Below are positions 43,267 to 53,582 of a DNA stretch of 64,000 nt, piece by piece. The DNA comes from Haemophilus haemolyticus (GTDB taxonomy: Bacteria > Pseudomonadota > Gammaproteobacteria > Enterobacterales > Pasteurellaceae): assembly GCF_003493605.1 (NCBI RefSeq), contig NZ_QQKA01000002.1, positions 1-64,000 on the forward strand, written 5' to 3'. Made by a program: the position numbers and the translations under genes. Each line of letters opens with the position of its first letter. The stretch's first letter is position 1. The notes under the pieces are model-generated. The model was not told the origin of the DNA, did no database searches, and worked only from the letters and a program-made list of their open reading frames with translations.

Positions 43267-43421
43267 CGCGTTTCCCCCACGTTAAACACTGATTTATTAT
43301 TAAATGTAAACTTTTTACACACCTATAAGGCAGTAGCCTTACGATAAAAGACAAAAACTTTTCTTTTATCTTTTAAGCATTTCCCTTGCTTACAAGAGAA
43401 TAAAGGTATTGTTATAGTAAT
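43267..43421 (-). other. 155-bp intercistronic gap between napD and napA with a hairpin
   Basis: All other nap genes here overlap or lie within 55 bp of each other. Reading towards napA, the gap has GCAAGGGAAATGC, a run of A and T, a hairpin TAAGGC, TACT, GCCTTA (about 43327-43342), and CGTGGGGGAAACG just before the start codon. It could be an RNA control element, an internal promoter or an mRNA processing site. I cannot match it to a known riboswitch by eye. Confidence 0.4.
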
Positions 43422-43703
43422 TTATTTCTTCTGCTCGTCTTGCTCGTGATAGACCAATGACACATTAATAACACCATCAATGTCTTTCACACTTTCCATA
43501 TTATCTAGCAGAATATGTTGATCATGCGATTGCATCACTACGACCATCTTTCCAAACTTTTCATCAAAAGTTGGAATTTCAGTATGCTCAATCGCTAAAA
43601 GTGCGGTTCGAATTGCCGCAAATTTTTCCGGATTACCTTGAACAATTAGCCCAACAACATGCCAATCTTTTGCGCTTTCCGGAGATAAGTTTGTATTACT
43701 CAT
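43422..43703 (-). CDS. napD: NapD, Tat-signal-binding chaperone for NapA
   Basis: A 93-aa cytoplasmic chaperone with a ferredoxin-like fold that binds the NapA signal peptide until the cofactor is inserted. It has the family phrase WHVVGLIVQGNPEKFAAIRTALLAIEHTEI and MVVVMQSHDQHILLDNMESVKDIDGVINVSLVYH. It overlaps the napF stop by 8 bp. Confidence 0.95.
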   Translation of the reverse strand: MSNTNLSPESAKDWHVVGLIVQGNPEKFAAIRTALLAIEHTEIPTFDEKFGKMVVVMQSHDQHILLDNMESVKDIDGVINVSLVYHEQDEQKK

Positions 43704-44226
43704 TTTGTTTTAAATAACTAATTTTAATCGCATTCACCGGACAGCCCTGTAAACAAGCCCCACAGCCGTTACAAACATCCGTATTCACTAACGGCTGCGC
43801 CACTCCCCCCATTTGCAGACAAAAACTAATTGCTCTCATCGGGCAGCTGTCTTGGCAAGAACGGCACTCAATGCGATGTTGGCTTAAACAAGCCATGCCA
43901 ATTTTGATTTTGTGTAACCAAGGTTTTTCATCGCGAGAATGAAAAATAGGTTGTTTACACACATCTACGCATTTACCACAAAAAGTACATTCGCCATTAT
44001 CAAAACGAACTTCAGGAAAACCTCCATCGCCTTTCACCAAAATATTGGTTTCACAGACAGAAAGGCAATCGCCACAGCGAGTACATTGCTCCACAAAAAT
44101 GGAATTTTCCACAGCCCAAGGTGGGCGAATTCCATCAAAGCCTTGTTTTTGCTCATTTTCTGAATGTAAAGACGTTAAGAATTTACCTCGTAAAAACTGT
44201 CTGCGGGGTAAGTTTTCAACGGTCAT
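43696..44226 (-). CDS. napF: Ferredoxin-type protein NapF
   Basis: A cytoplasmic iron-sulfur protein thought to help mature NapA. I use the ATG at 44226 (MTVENLPRRQFLRGKF), with AAGG upstream, giving 176 aa; the ATG at 44256 lacks a ribosome site. Four clusters: CTRCGDCLSVCE, CTFCGKCVDVCK, CRSCQDSCP and CNGCGACLQGCP. First gene of the operon, downstream of an FNR-like site. Confidence 0.95.
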   Translation of the reverse strand: MTVENLPRRQFLRGKFLTSLHSENEQKQGFDGIRPPWAVENSIFVEQCTRCGDCLSVCETNILVKGDGGFPEVRFDNGECTFCGKCVDVCKQPIFHSRDEKPWLHKIKIGMACLSQHRIECRSCQDSCPMRAISFCLQMGGVAQPLVNTDVCNGCGACLQGCPVNAIKISYLKQNE

Positions 44227-44346
44227 CGAGCTTGCCTTTTGTGAATAAATAAACAAATGCTTTTTTTAAGGCGTAGAATTATGCGACGCAACAGTTACAA
44301 TATGAACCACCCAAAATAGGTAGATCGTTAAATTATTGAGCTTTAT

Positions 44347-44360
44347 TTGTGATAGATCAA
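44347..44360 (-). promoter_or_regulatory. FNR-like operator upstream of napF
   Basis: On the minus strand TTGATCTATCACAA, against consensus TTGATNNNNATCAA (8 of 10 positions). It is centred about 128 bp before the napF start. A TACCTAT about 30 bp nearer the gene fits both a weak -10 and a NarP-type heptamer. Anaerobic, nitrate-responsive control of nap is known in this genus; the exact site is my inference. Confidence 0.45.
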
Positions 44361-44441
44361 AAAATCTAAAGTGCGGTGAATTTCGCTAATATTTTTAATA
44401 AAACAGCACAGCGATTTATGCCATGCTGTTTTTAAATCAAA

Positions 44442-44786
44442 TTACTCTGCTTTTGCTGAATATTCCCACCAAATATCAAATAATTCGCTTACTTCAATTT
44501 GTTGCAAACCATTTGTTTCTAACCATTTTTTCACAGTTTCACGGTGGCTTTCATCACATTTACCAATTTTTTCTAGGCAAACTAAACCTTCCCAATGTAA
44601 ATACCCGCTACCTTCATAAGCTAGACCATTTGGTTGAATCACTTCGTTAATAAAACAATCAACAATTTCATCTACTGTTTCAATCGCAGTACCTTCTGTA
44701 AATTGGAAATTTACAAGAAAACCCAGTTCTTGAAATTCCGCAAGATGAAGTTTTTTGCGTTGGCGTTGATTGTAAGATTTAGACAT
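44442..44786 (-). CDS. yggL: YggL-family (DUF469) ribosome-associated protein
   Basis: A 114-aa small acidic protein with the family start MSKSYNQRQRKKLHLAEFQELGF and SGYLHWEGLVCLEKIGKCDESHR. YggL binds the 50S subunit in E. coli; its role is poorly defined. In E. coli it is next to trmB (yggH), as here, but the gap is widened by a decayed trmB tail and a REP-like repeat. Confidence 0.9.
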   Translation of the reverse strand: MSKSYNQRQRKKLHLAEFQELGFLVNFQFTEGTAIETVDEIVDCFINEVIQPNGLAYEGSGYLHWEGLVCLEKIGKCDESHRETVKKWLETNGLQQIEVSELFDIWWEYSAKAE

Positions 44787-44870
44787 TGTATTTCTCCTAT
44801 TAAGGTTATATTTAAACGCGTATTCTATATTAAATTCATAAATTAAGTATTGGATTTAGTTAAAATCCGC

Positions 44871-44938
44871 TTATTTCTTCATAAAGTATAAATGCTAAAT
44901 ATTGAGCCTAAATTTGTGGTCTTTAGCCTCAAAATTAG
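44871..44938 (-). pseudogene. Decayed second copy of the trmB 3' end
   Basis: On the minus strand the 68 bp read NFEAKDHKFRLNI, stop, HLYFMKK, stop, matching the true TrmB C-terminus [21 protein letters not shown], stop. At the DNA level about 70 percent of bases agree with 45055-45122. It lies about 117 bp downstream of the functional trmB stop, on the same strand, with the REP-like repeat in between. Confidence 0.75.
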
Positions 44939-44956
44939 GCATTTCTTTTGTTATTT

Positions 44957-45037
44957 CGTGGGCTTACGCCCACCCTACGAGAAATATTATTATAGTTGTT
45001 TATAAAAAATTTGTGGTAGGGTGGGCGTAAGCCCACG
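44957..45037. repeat. 22-bp perfect inverted repeat, REP-like
   Basis: The arms at 44957-44978 and 45016-45037 are exact reverse complements, 37 bp apart. Each arm contains GTGGGC and GCCCAC and can fold alone, with the GTAGGGTGGGC core. Such a pair of G/C-rich hairpins in an A/T-rich gap resembles REP/BIME elements mobilised by RAYT transposases; GTAGGGTGGGC-type motifs are widespread in bacteria. It could also act as a transcript end after trmB. Confidence 0.75.
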
Positions 45038-45054
45038 CGTTATTTAAAACTAGC

Positions 45055-45795
45055 TTATTTCTTCACAAAATATAAATCCCAAACGCCATGACCAAGTCTG
45101 TGGCCTCTGGCTTCAAATTTAGTTAAAGGTCTAAAATCTGGTCTTGGAATATAATCGCCATTTTTCGAGGTATTCACTAAATCGGTATTCGCGCTTAATA
45201 CTTCTAGCATTTGCTCTGCATAATTTTCCCAGTCTGTCGCCATATGGATAAAACCATTTCCAGCTAATTTTTGCACAACTTGCGCCACAAAGTGCGGTTG
45301 AACAATACGGCGTTTATGATGCTTTGCTTTATGCCAAGGATCGGGGAAAAATAATTGCAAACCGCCAAGCACATCATCAGCAATACTGTCACGTAAAATT
45401 TCCGTGGCATCATGACAAATCACGCGTAAATTCGTTACGCCTTTTTCCACTGCATAAGCAATACAAGCACCAACGCCTGGAGTATGAACTTCAATGCCAA
45501 GGTAATTTTTGTCTGGATTAGCAAAAGCCATATCCACGAGCGATTTTCCCATTCCAAAGCCAATTTCTAATACAACTAGATTATCATTGCCATAAATCTT
45601 CGCAAAATCAAAAGGTTCCGTTTGATAGTCTAAACCAAGTGTTCCCCAGTTATCATTCATCATATTTCTTTGAAATTCGCTCAAACGGCCAGTACGTAAC
45701 ACAAAGCTACGGACTTTGCGTTTATAGCGGCCATCTTCGGTAAATTCTGCGGTTTCAACGGTTTTACGTTTTTGATCAGCAAAGGTTTGTGTCAT
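45055..45795 (-). CDS. trmB: tRNA (guanine-N7-)-methyltransferase TrmB
   Basis: Makes m7G46 in tRNA variable loops. The start at 45795 ([18 protein letters not shown]) gives 246 aa; the frame extends further upstream but without homology. Rossmann motifs: [17 protein letters not shown] (SAM binding), [16 protein letters not shown] (catalytic region) and [11 protein letters not shown]. It is divergent from priA; the two promoters overlap around TATAAT-like boxes at 45827-45851. Confidence 0.96.
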   Translation of the reverse strand: MTQTFADQKRKTVETAEFTEDGRYKRKVRSFVLRTGRLSEFQRNMMNDNWGTLGLDYQTEPFDFAKIYGNDNLVVLEIGFGMGKSLVDMAFANPDKNYLGIEVHTPGVGACIAYAVEKGVTNLRVICHDATEILRDSIADDVLGGLQLFFPDPWHKAKHHKRRIVQPHFVAQVVQKLAGNGFIHMATDWENYAEQMLEVLSANTDLVNTSKNGDYIPRPDFRPLTKFEARGHRLGHGVWDLYFVKK

Positions 45796-45878
45796 AAAAA
45801 TCTTGTTCGTGAAAAAATTGGCGGCGATTATACCAATTTTTCTCGTATAATAGGGCAAATTTTTTCCCAAGGTTGATT

Positions 45879-48071
45879 ATGAAAATTGTCCGAGTGGCAC
45901 TGGCTGTGCCGCTTACTCGTTTATTTGATTATCTCGTCCCCGATGATGTTTCATTACAAATCGGCACGCGTGTTCTTGTGCCTTTTGGCACCCAAAAACG
46001 TGTCGCCATTGTGGCTGATTTCCCAACAAAATCCGATGTACCAGAAAATAAACTCAAAGCCATTCTTCAACCATTAGATTTAGCACCGATCTTTACCCCA
46101 ATTTATTGGGATTGGTTGCATTGGGCAGCAAATTATTATCAAGCGGGATTAGGCGATGTATTATTTCAAGCCTTGCCTGTGAAATTGCGTAACGGCGAAA
46201 GTGCGGTGAAAAATGACCGCACTTTTTGGCGAATTACGGATGAGGGGAAAAATGCCCTTGAACAAGGCGAATTAAAACGCTCGAAAAAGCAAGCTGAAGC
46301 CCTACAATGCTTATCTGAAACTGATCTTGAAAAAGGCAATAATGATTTTTCTTCTGCGATTTGGTCAGCTTTAAAAGCCAAAGGGTTTATTGAGGAAATT
46401 ACTCTCCAAACAAAGCCCCTAAGCTGGCAACAAAGCTTAGGCAATAACCCAATTGTCAATGCTGAAAATCGCTTAACCTTAAATAAGCAACAGGCCTTAG
46501 CCTTCAGCCAACTACTCTTTCATTCTGGCTTCAATGTATGGCTGCTCGATGGGGTGACAGGTTCTGGAAAAACGGAAATTTATCTGCAGTATATTGAAGA
46601 AATTTTAAAATTGGGTAAACAAGTATTAGTGCTTGTACCCGAAATCGGCCTAACACCACAAACGGTGCAACGTTTTAAAGCACGTTTTAATGTGGAAATT
46701 GATGTGCTGCATTCTAATTTAACCGATACGCAACGGCTTTATGTATGGGATCGCGCCCGCTCTGGACAAAGTGCCATTGTGATTGGCACGAGATCGGCAT
46801 TGTTCACGCAATTTTCTAATCTTGGTGCAATTATTTTGGACGAAGAACATGACGCGTCTTACAAACAGCAAGACAGTTGGCGTTACCATGCGCGAGACTT
46901 GGCTATTGTTCTAGCTCAAAAACTAAATATTGCGGTATTAATGGGCTCCGCCACGCCAAGTTTAGAAAGTATTAATAATGTACAAAACGGCAAATACCAA
47001 CATTTAGTTTTATCAAAAAGAGCGGGAAATTCTACCGCACTTCGTCATTTCGTTATTGATTTGAAAAATCAAAACATACAAAACGGGTTATCAAAACCCT
47101 TATTAGAACGGATGAAAGCCCACCTCGAAAAAGGCAATCAAGTATTGCTTTTCTTAAATCGTCGTGGCTTTGCGCCCGTATTGCTTTGCCACGAATGTGG
47201 TTGGATCGCACAATGCCCTCATTGTGAAAAACCTTATACCTATCATCAGCATCAAAATGTATTGCGTTGTCACCATTGCGGTGCTCAAAAAACTATTCCT
47301 CGACAATGTGGTGATTGCGGCTCGACTCATTTAGTCACTACAGGTCTCGGCACGGAACAATTAGAAGAAACCTTGAAAACGCTATTTCCTCATTATTCTG
47401 TAGCGCGAATCGACCGCGATAGCACTGCGCGTAAAGGAAAATTGGAAGGTTATTTAGAAGATATTCAACAAGGCAAAAGCCAAATTTTGATTGGCACACA
47501 AATGCTCGCGAAAGGACATCATTTCCCGAATGTTACTCTCGTTGCCTTAGTGAATGTAGATAGTGCATTATTTTCACTGGATTTTCGTGCAGAAGAACGC
47601 CTCGCTCAACTTTATATTCAAGTTGCTGGACGTGCTGGACGTGCCGATAAACAAGGCGAAGTGGTGCTACAAACACATTATCCTGATCATCCTTTACTCA
47701 CTACATTATTAGCGAATGGCTACCAAGCTTTTGCAAAAGAAACCTTACAATTACGCCATTCAATGGGATTGCCGCCCTTCACTTTTCAGGCGTTATTCAA
47801 AGCACAGGCTCGCCATTCTGAGCTTGCAGAAAATTGCTTAAGCCAGATTGCAGATTTTTTTCAATCGAAGCAAATTGCGGGATTACAAATGCTTGGCCCA
47901 ATGCCTGCACCGTTCAGCAAAAAAGCAGGGCAATATCGCTGGCAGTTATTATTGCAACATCCGTCAAGAATGACGTTGCAAAAAGCATTGAGAGAATATC
48001 AACACGCCGAACTTGAAAAAAACAGCCAAGTGCGGTTAATTTTGGATGTTGATCCGCAAGACTTATCATAA
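45879..48071 (+). CDS. priA: Primosomal replication protein N' (PriA helicase)
   Basis: A 3'-5' helicase that reloads the replisome at collapsed forks. The ATG at 45879 with AAGG upstream gives 730 aa. An N-terminal DNA 3'-end-binding domain (1-105) and winged helix, the helicase core with Walker A DGVTGSGKTEIYL and DEEHDASYKQQ, eight zinc-binding cysteines in CHECGWIAQCPHCEK and CHHCGAQKTIPRQCGDC, and motif VI VAGRAGRADKQG. It contains two internal, oppositely oriented USS near 46197-46223. Ends at an inverted USS terminator. Confidence 0.98.
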   Translation: MKIVRVALAVPLTRLFDYLVPDDVSLQIGTRVLVPFGTQKRVAIVADFPTKSDVPENKLKAILQPLDLAPIFTPIYWDWLHWAANYYQAGLGDVLFQALPVKLRNGESAVKNDRTFWRITDEGKNALEQGELKRSKKQAEALQCLSETDLEKGNNDFSSAIWSALKAKGFIEEITLQTKPLSWQQSLGNNPIVNAENRLTLNKQQALAFSQLLFHSGFNVWLLDGVTGSGKTEIYLQYIEEILKLGKQVLVLVPEIGLTPQTVQRFKARFNVEIDVLHSNLTDTQRLYVWDRARSGQSAIVIGTRSALFTQFSNLGAIILDEEHDASYKQQDSWRYHARDLAIVLAQKLNIAVLMGSATPSLESINNVQNGKYQHLVLSKRAGNSTALRHFVIDLKNQNIQNGLSKPLLERMKAHLEKGNQVLLFLNRRGFAPVLLCHECGWIAQCPHCEKPYTYHQHQNVLRCHHCGAQKTIPRQCGDCGSTHLVTTGLGTEQLEETLKTLFPHYSVARIDRDSTARKGKLEGYLEDIQQGKSQILIGTQMLAKGHHFPNVTLVALVNVDSALFSLDFRAEERLAQLYIQVAGRAGRADKQGEVVLQTHYPDHPLLTTLLANGYQAFAKETLQLRHSMGLPPFTFQALFKAQARHSELAENCLSQIADFFQSKQIAGLQMLGPMPAPFSKKAGQYRWQLLLQHPSRMTLQKALREYQHAELEKNSQVRLILDVDPQDLS

Positions 48072-48073
48072 AA

Positions 48074-48100
48074 AATGCGGTGAAAATTCACCGCACTTTC
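48074..48100. terminator. Inverted uptake-signal terminator between priA and the AI-2E permease
   Basis: TGCGGTGAA (48076-48084) and TTCACCGCA (48087-48095), with CTTT following on the plus strand. One arm is a full USS. Confidence 0.8.
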
Positions 48101-48110
48101 TCTATGAAAT

Positions 48111-49156
48111 CTATTTGAAATCTTCGACATCACCCAATAGACAGGCATATTTCGCCGTATTGGGGCTCGACTCCAAGGCAATTTTTAATGCCATCGTCAA
48201 AGGAACAGACAGTAACATTCCCACGGTTCCAAGTAACCATCCCCAAAACAATAATGAGAGAAACACCACTAAGGTTGAAAGCCCTAATCGCTCACCCATC
48301 ATTTTAGGCTCAATAATGTTACCGACAACCATATTGATCGCAATAACACCAACTGCCACGCCAAAGCCAATGCCAAAGCCGTTCAGTAATAAGGCTTGCA
48401 CAATAATCGGAATAGCCGCAATGATAGAACCAATATTGGGAATATAATTCAACAAGAAACTCAAGGTTGCCCACAAAATCGCATATTGAACCCCACAGGC
48501 TTCCAACAAAATAAACACCCCGACACCAGTCAGCAAGCTCGTGATACTTTTAATGCCAAGATAACCAATTACGCCTTGCAAAACGCGGTCAATATGGCGT
48601 TCTTCTTTGGCAGCATCATGAGGTGTTGAACTAATCACCATTGCAAATTTATGCTTCATCGTTGGCGCTTCAGCAAGCATAAAAATCACAACCAACACTA
48701 AAACAAACACATTACTCACTACACCAGAGAAATTCAGCAATACTCGGCTCACAAAATTCATAATGATGCTTGGGTCAAAATTTTCTTGGATGGTTTCACG
48801 CGAAAGCGTGAAAGGCAGATTGAAACGTTGCAACAATTCAGTTAAATCACTCACGCGTTGTGAAAGCAAAACTTTATATTGTGGAATTGATTGGGTGAAT
48901 TCTCTTGCAGTGCTGTTAATCAGCCCGACGAATAAGAAAAACACCAAAGAAATCAAGACGAAAAGCAAAGTAATGGCCAACCAATGAGGAATTCGGCGTT
49001 GCGTCATCGCCTTAATCATCGGTGAACAAATTATCGCGATAAATAGCGATAGCAAGAATGGCACCACAATTTCTGCCGCCAATGCAACGCCAGCTAAGAT
49101 AATAATCACCGAAGCAATGCCACGCAAAGTGCGGTGTAAATTTAAATTATTTTGCA

Positions 49157-49157
<1 letters not shown>
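48111..49157 (-). CDS. AI-2E family transporter (PerM/YdiK type)
   Basis: A 348-aa inner-membrane protein with about eight segments, of the autoinducer-2 exporter superfamily. Typical features: two N-terminal hairpin segments (GIASVIIILAGVALAAEIVVPFLLSLFIAIICSP), a hydrophilic region rich in coiled coil (90-150), and the conserved GVQYAILWATLSFLLNYIPNIGSIIAAIPIIVQALL. The substrate is not known for most members. Its start overlaps the glnB stop by one base, so the two are coupled. Confidence 0.85.
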
Positions 49158-50090
<933 letters not shown>

Positions 50091-50138
50091 ATTTTTCCTT
50101 ATTTTTATAAATGATTTTGACGTGATTGGATAAATCAA

Positions 50139-50166
50139 AAATGCGGTAAAAACTTACCGCACTTTG
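50139..50166. terminator. Inverted uptake-signal terminator downstream of dgkA
   Basis: TGCGGTAA (50142-50149) pairs with TTACCGCA (50154-50161) with a 4-nt loop; A-rich on one side and CTTT on the other. It ends the relA-dgkA transcript on the minus strand. Confidence 0.75.
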
Positions 50167-50172
50167 GAAGGG

Positions 50173-50529
50173 CTAGAAGAATAAAATTCCGCCCCAAACG
50201 ATACCGACAATACAAAGAGCAATAAATACCGATGCAGAGCCTTGATCTTTCGCACGCCCTGAAAGCTCGTGGCGTTCTGTACCAATGCGATCAACTACAG
50301 CTTCCACCGCACTGTTTAAAAGTTCTAACGCCATCACAAGCAAAACAGAAGAAATCATCAAGATAATTTCAATTTTTGTTTCGCCTAAAAAGAAAGCAAG
50401 AGGAATTAAAATGCAGGCTAAAAAACATTCGTGGCGAAAAGCCGTTTCATTTTTAAACGCACTTTTTAAGCCTTGTAATGAATATTTAGTGGAGTTGATT
50501 AAATGGGTTAGCCCCGTCGTTTTATACAT
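50173..50529 (-). CDS. dgkA: Diacylglycerol kinase DgkA
   Basis: Small trimeric membrane kinase that recycles diacylglycerol to phosphatidic acid. 118 aa with three membrane helices; conserved FRHECFLA (catalytic Glu) and MALELLNSAVEAVVDRIGTERHELSGRAKDQGSASV. It lies 14 bp after relA on the same strand, so is likely co-transcribed. Confidence 0.96.
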   Translation of the reverse strand: MYKTTGLTHLINSTKYSLQGLKSAFKNETAFRHECFLACILIPLAFFLGETKIEIILMISSVLLVMALELLNSAVEAVVDRIGTERHELSGRAKDQGSASVFIALCIVGIVWGGILFF

Positions 50530-50543
50530 AAATTTTCCTATTT

Positions 50544-52775
50544 TTATAAACGTTTCGCTTCGATAACATCATCTAATTTTGCTAATCGAGCCAATATTTT
50601 ACTTAAACTTTCAACATTATGGAGTTCAATTTCCATATCAATCGTAGCAAGCTGTTTTTTGGTATCAGCACGGCTTGACACTCCTAATACGCTAATTTTT
50701 TCATTTGCCAGAACCGTCGTAATATCACGCAATAAGCCATTGCGATCGCCTGCCACAATACGGATATTAATATGGAAACCACTTGCGTAATTTTCGCCCC
50801 AAATTGATTCCACTACGCGTTCTGGATGAGCCGCTTGCAAATCTAAGAATTGTTCACAATCCGCTCGGTGAATAGAAATTCCACGCCCCATTGTGATATA
50901 ACCAACAATCGCATCGCCAGGAATAGGTTGGCAGCAACGTGCAATATGATGCATAAGATTGCCCACACCTTCCACAATCACATAGCCATTTTTTTTCTCA
51001 GATTTCTGCTGAGAATTCACCGCACTTTTGTTAGCAACATGGCGTAAAATTTCTTGATCAGCCTCTTCAGCGGTCACTTTAATCAATTTACTTTGCAAGA
51101 AATTGATTAAGTTATTTAAACGAATATCGCCACTGCCAATGCCCGCATAAAGATCGTCCAAATTTTTCAAGTTATAGCGTGGTAACGCATAAGGTTCCAC
51201 TTGCTTAATACTTAAATTTAAACGCGCTAATTCATTATCGAGTAATTCTTTACCCGCTGGAATATTTTTATCGCGATCTTGTTTTTTAAACCACGCTTGA
51301 ATTTTGGCTCGAGATTTTGCAGTGTGAGTAAATCCTAAATTTGGGTTTAGCCAGTCACGGCTCGGGTTCGGATTTTTCTGGGTAATAATATCGATTTGAT
51401 CACCCATTTGTAGCTGGTAGGTAAATGGCACAATACGCCCCGCCACTTTTGCCCCGATACAGCGATGACCAATTTCACTATGAATGGCGTAAGCAAAATC
51501 TAATGGTGTAGATCCCGTTGGCAAATCCACCACTTCGCCTTTTGGCGTAAACACATATACACGGTCATCAAACACTTGACTGCGCAACTCAGCCATCACT
51601 TCGCCTGAATCCGTAATATCATCTTGCCAAGCTAACAATTTACGCAACCACGAAATTTTTTCTTCATAGGCAGACATACTGCCTGTATTGCCCTCTTTAT
51701 ATTTCCAGTGAGCAGCCACGCCCAACTCTGCATCATCATGCATTTGTTGAGTTCGAATTTGCACTTCAATTGGCTTGCCACCTTTACCTAAAACAACAGT
51801 ATGAATAGATTGATAACCATTCGGTTTCGGGTTAGCGACATAATCGTCAAATTCTTTGGGTAAGTGTTTAAATTGAGTATGAACAATCCCAAGTGCGGTA
51901 TAACAATCTTGCAATTTTTGCACAATAATTCTGACCGCTCTTACATCATATAAACCACTAAACTCAAGATGCTTTTTCTGCATTTTGCGCCAAATGCTAT
52001 AAATATGTTTCGGACGACCGTACACTTCCACTTGTTCAAGATTTTCGCGTAAATAACCGCTCAACTCACTAACGAAATCAGCAATGTAATGTTCTCGATC
52101 GAGACGACGTTCCTGCAATAATTTAGCAATAGCGCGATATTGTTCAGGATGGAGATAACGGAAGCAGTAATCCTCTAACTCCCATTTCAACTGACCAATC
52201 CCAAGACGATTGGCAAGAGGGGCGTAAATATTAGAACATTCTTTGGCGGCAAGAACTTTGCCTTCCTCTGCACAACGATGCTCTGCATCACGCAAGAAAG
52301 TAATACGTTCGGCAAGTTTAATAATCACGCAGCGGAAATCATCCACCATCGCCAACAACATACGGCGAACATTATCCACTTGTAAGGCATTAGCGGAATG
52401 GCTGGCATTGAGTTGACGGATGTTATCCATTTCCAACACGCCTTTGAGCAATTTAGTGATTTTCGCACCAAATTTTTCTTTTAGGCTTTCCCAGTCTGTT
52501 AATTTATTTGCAACGATAGGAAACAGCATTGCAGTAAGCAGGGTTTCCGCATCCATATTAAGTTCGTGCAAAATTTCTACCATTTCCACGCCAGACTGGA
52601 GCATCAAGGTAGCATTCTTCATTTCATTGGGATGAGTGCTCATTAAGTCACGTGCGTAATACCACGCATCGATCAAACTTTTTTCTGTTTGTTCTGCCAG
52701 TTTTAAGCCAGCGCACCATTGTTCAATCACAAAATCCTGCGGATTTAACAAATGAGAACCACGAACAGCAACCAT
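50544..52775 (-). CDS. relA: GTP pyrophosphokinase RelA (stringent response)
   Basis: Makes (p)ppGpp on starved ribosomes. 743 aa: an N-terminal hydrolase-like domain lacking the intact HD pair, as in other RelA proteins; the synthetase domain (about 240-380, YDVRAVRIIVQ and KPNGYQSIHTVVLGKGGKPIEVQIRT); TGS (about 405-470, RVYVFTPKGEVVDLPTGSTPLDFAY); zinc-finger region (ARCCQPIPGDAIVGYI); and a C-terminal ACT domain (RIVAGDRNGLLRDITTVL). In related genomes rlmD follows directly upstream on this strand; here the island intervenes. Confidence 0.98.
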   Translation of the reverse strand: MVAVRGSHLLNPQDFVIEQWCAGLKLAEQTEKSLIDAWYYARDLMSTHPNEMKNATLMLQSGVEMVEILHELNMDAETLLTAMLFPIVANKLTDWESLKEKFGAKITKLLKGVLEMDNIRQLNASHSANALQVDNVRRMLLAMVDDFRCVIIKLAERITFLRDAEHRCAEEGKVLAAKECSNIYAPLANRLGIGQLKWELEDYCFRYLHPEQYRAIAKLLQERRLDREHYIADFVSELSGYLRENLEQVEVYGRPKHIYSIWRKMQKKHLEFSGLYDVRAVRIIVQKLQDCYTALGIVHTQFKHLPKEFDDYVANPKPNGYQSIHTVVLGKGGKPIEVQIRTQQMHDDAELGVAAHWKYKEGNTGSMSAYEEKISWLRKLLAWQDDITDSGEVMAELRSQVFDDRVYVFTPKGEVVDLPTGSTPLDFAYAIHSEIGHRCIGAKVAGRIVPFTYQLQMGDQIDIITQKNPNPSRDWLNPNLGFTHTAKSRAKIQAWFKKQDRDKNIPAGKELLDNELARLNLSIKQVEPYALPRYNLKNLDDLYAGIGSGDIRLNNLINFLQSKLIKVTAEEADQEILRHVANKSAVNSQQKSEKKNGYVIVEGVGNLMHHIARCCQPIPGDAIVGYITMGRGISIHRADCEQFLDLQAAHPERVVESIWGENYASGFHINIRIVAGDRNGLLRDITTVLANEKISVLGVSSRADTKKQLATIDMEIELHNVESLSKILARLAKLDDVIEAKRL

Positions 52776-52852
52776 AACATCCCCTTATTGATGAAGAGCA
52801 AGCAACTTCCTGTTGCTTCTATTTTGGGCGGACATTGTACCGAATAATCGAG

Positions 52853-52884
52853 TTATTTTGTAGTGAATAAGGTTATCGATTCCA
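52853..52884 (-). pseudogene. Displaced native 3' end of rlmD at the island's far junction
   Basis: On the minus strand TGGAATCGATAACC and the following bases read (L)ESITLFTTK and a stop. Joined to residues 1-430 of RlmD (ending FPHTGHLE), this gives a 438-aa protein, close to the usual length of the enzyme. It is therefore the original tail of rlmD, cut off by insertion of the island. The first four bases, TGGA, are shared with the other junction at 58301-58304. Confidence 0.75.
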
Positions 52885-52995
52885 CATATCGTATATACAC
52901 TAATATATCAACATTTGTTTTTATATAAATTTATATCATGATACATCATCAATTTCATAGCTTTAATGGCTAGTCAAAACTGCAATCATATCTGA

Positions 52996-53577
52996 TTACT
53001 CTTTTTTTTCGAATAATATTTTCTTCAACTCCTCTATAGCCTTATCTAATTCTAAATATTTTATCAATTCCTCTGATGTGAGCTTATCCTTGATTTTAAG
53101 TAAATTTTCCTTTGCATTAATCAATTGACTAATTTTCCATATTTCCTTCATCGGCCGTATATCAAACCTAAACGCATTCTTATACATATATTCTCCAACA
53201 TTTGTATAGAATTCAATATTACCATCTTTATCTCTGCCTAAATGTAAGTCATACTCTTTTAATGTCGGATCTACAAATCCAACATTTCCATCATTGGGTT
53301 TATCTTTATTTTTTGTTGGCCATTTGCCAAGTTTCTTTCTATTGCATGTGAAACAAGAATATACTAAATTTGAATAATCAAGTTTTCTACTTGAATCTAT
53401 TCTATCTGGAACGAAATGATCTGGTTCAAAACCTTTTGTTGCAACCTCTTCAGGTTTACCACAATAACCGCATATATGTTTAAAGTCTTCTCTCAACTGA
53501 GGAACATATTTTTTATAGTCATTTTCTTGATTTACACCAATGCTTCTACTAATTTCATTTTCTCCATGTATTCGCAT
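52996..53577 (-). CDS. Zinc-type HNH endonuclease, last gene of the island operon
   Basis: A 193-aa protein. The HNH core lies at 33-85: Cys36 and Cys39 (ICGYCGK) and Cys75 and Cys78 (SCFTCNRKK) would bind structural zinc, with DHFVP (Asp53, His54) and Asn70 as catalytic residues, as in McrA- and PtuB-like nucleases. The C-terminal half is helical (about 140-193) and may bind a partner. The start is 5 bp from the receiver gene's stop with CAGGTAA upstream. It is the probable effector of the system, cutting DNA when triggered. No close named homologue is known to me. Confidence 0.85.
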   Translation of the reverse strand: MRIHGENEISRSIGVNQENDYKKYVPQLREDFKHICGYCGKPEEVATKGFEPDHFVPDRIDSSRKLDYSNLVYSCFTCNRKKLGKWPTKNKDKPNDGNVGFVDPTLKEYDLHLGRDKDGNIEFYTNVGEYMYKNAFRFDIRPMKEIWKISQLINAKENLLKIKDKLTSEELIKYLELDKAIEELKKILFEKKE

Positions 53578-53582
53578 AACTT

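Noticed and set aside
43267-43421. Molybdenum-cofactor riboswitch before napA
   Set aside because: Suggestive position, but I could not match the conserved Moco motif by eye; left as an unnamed structured gap.
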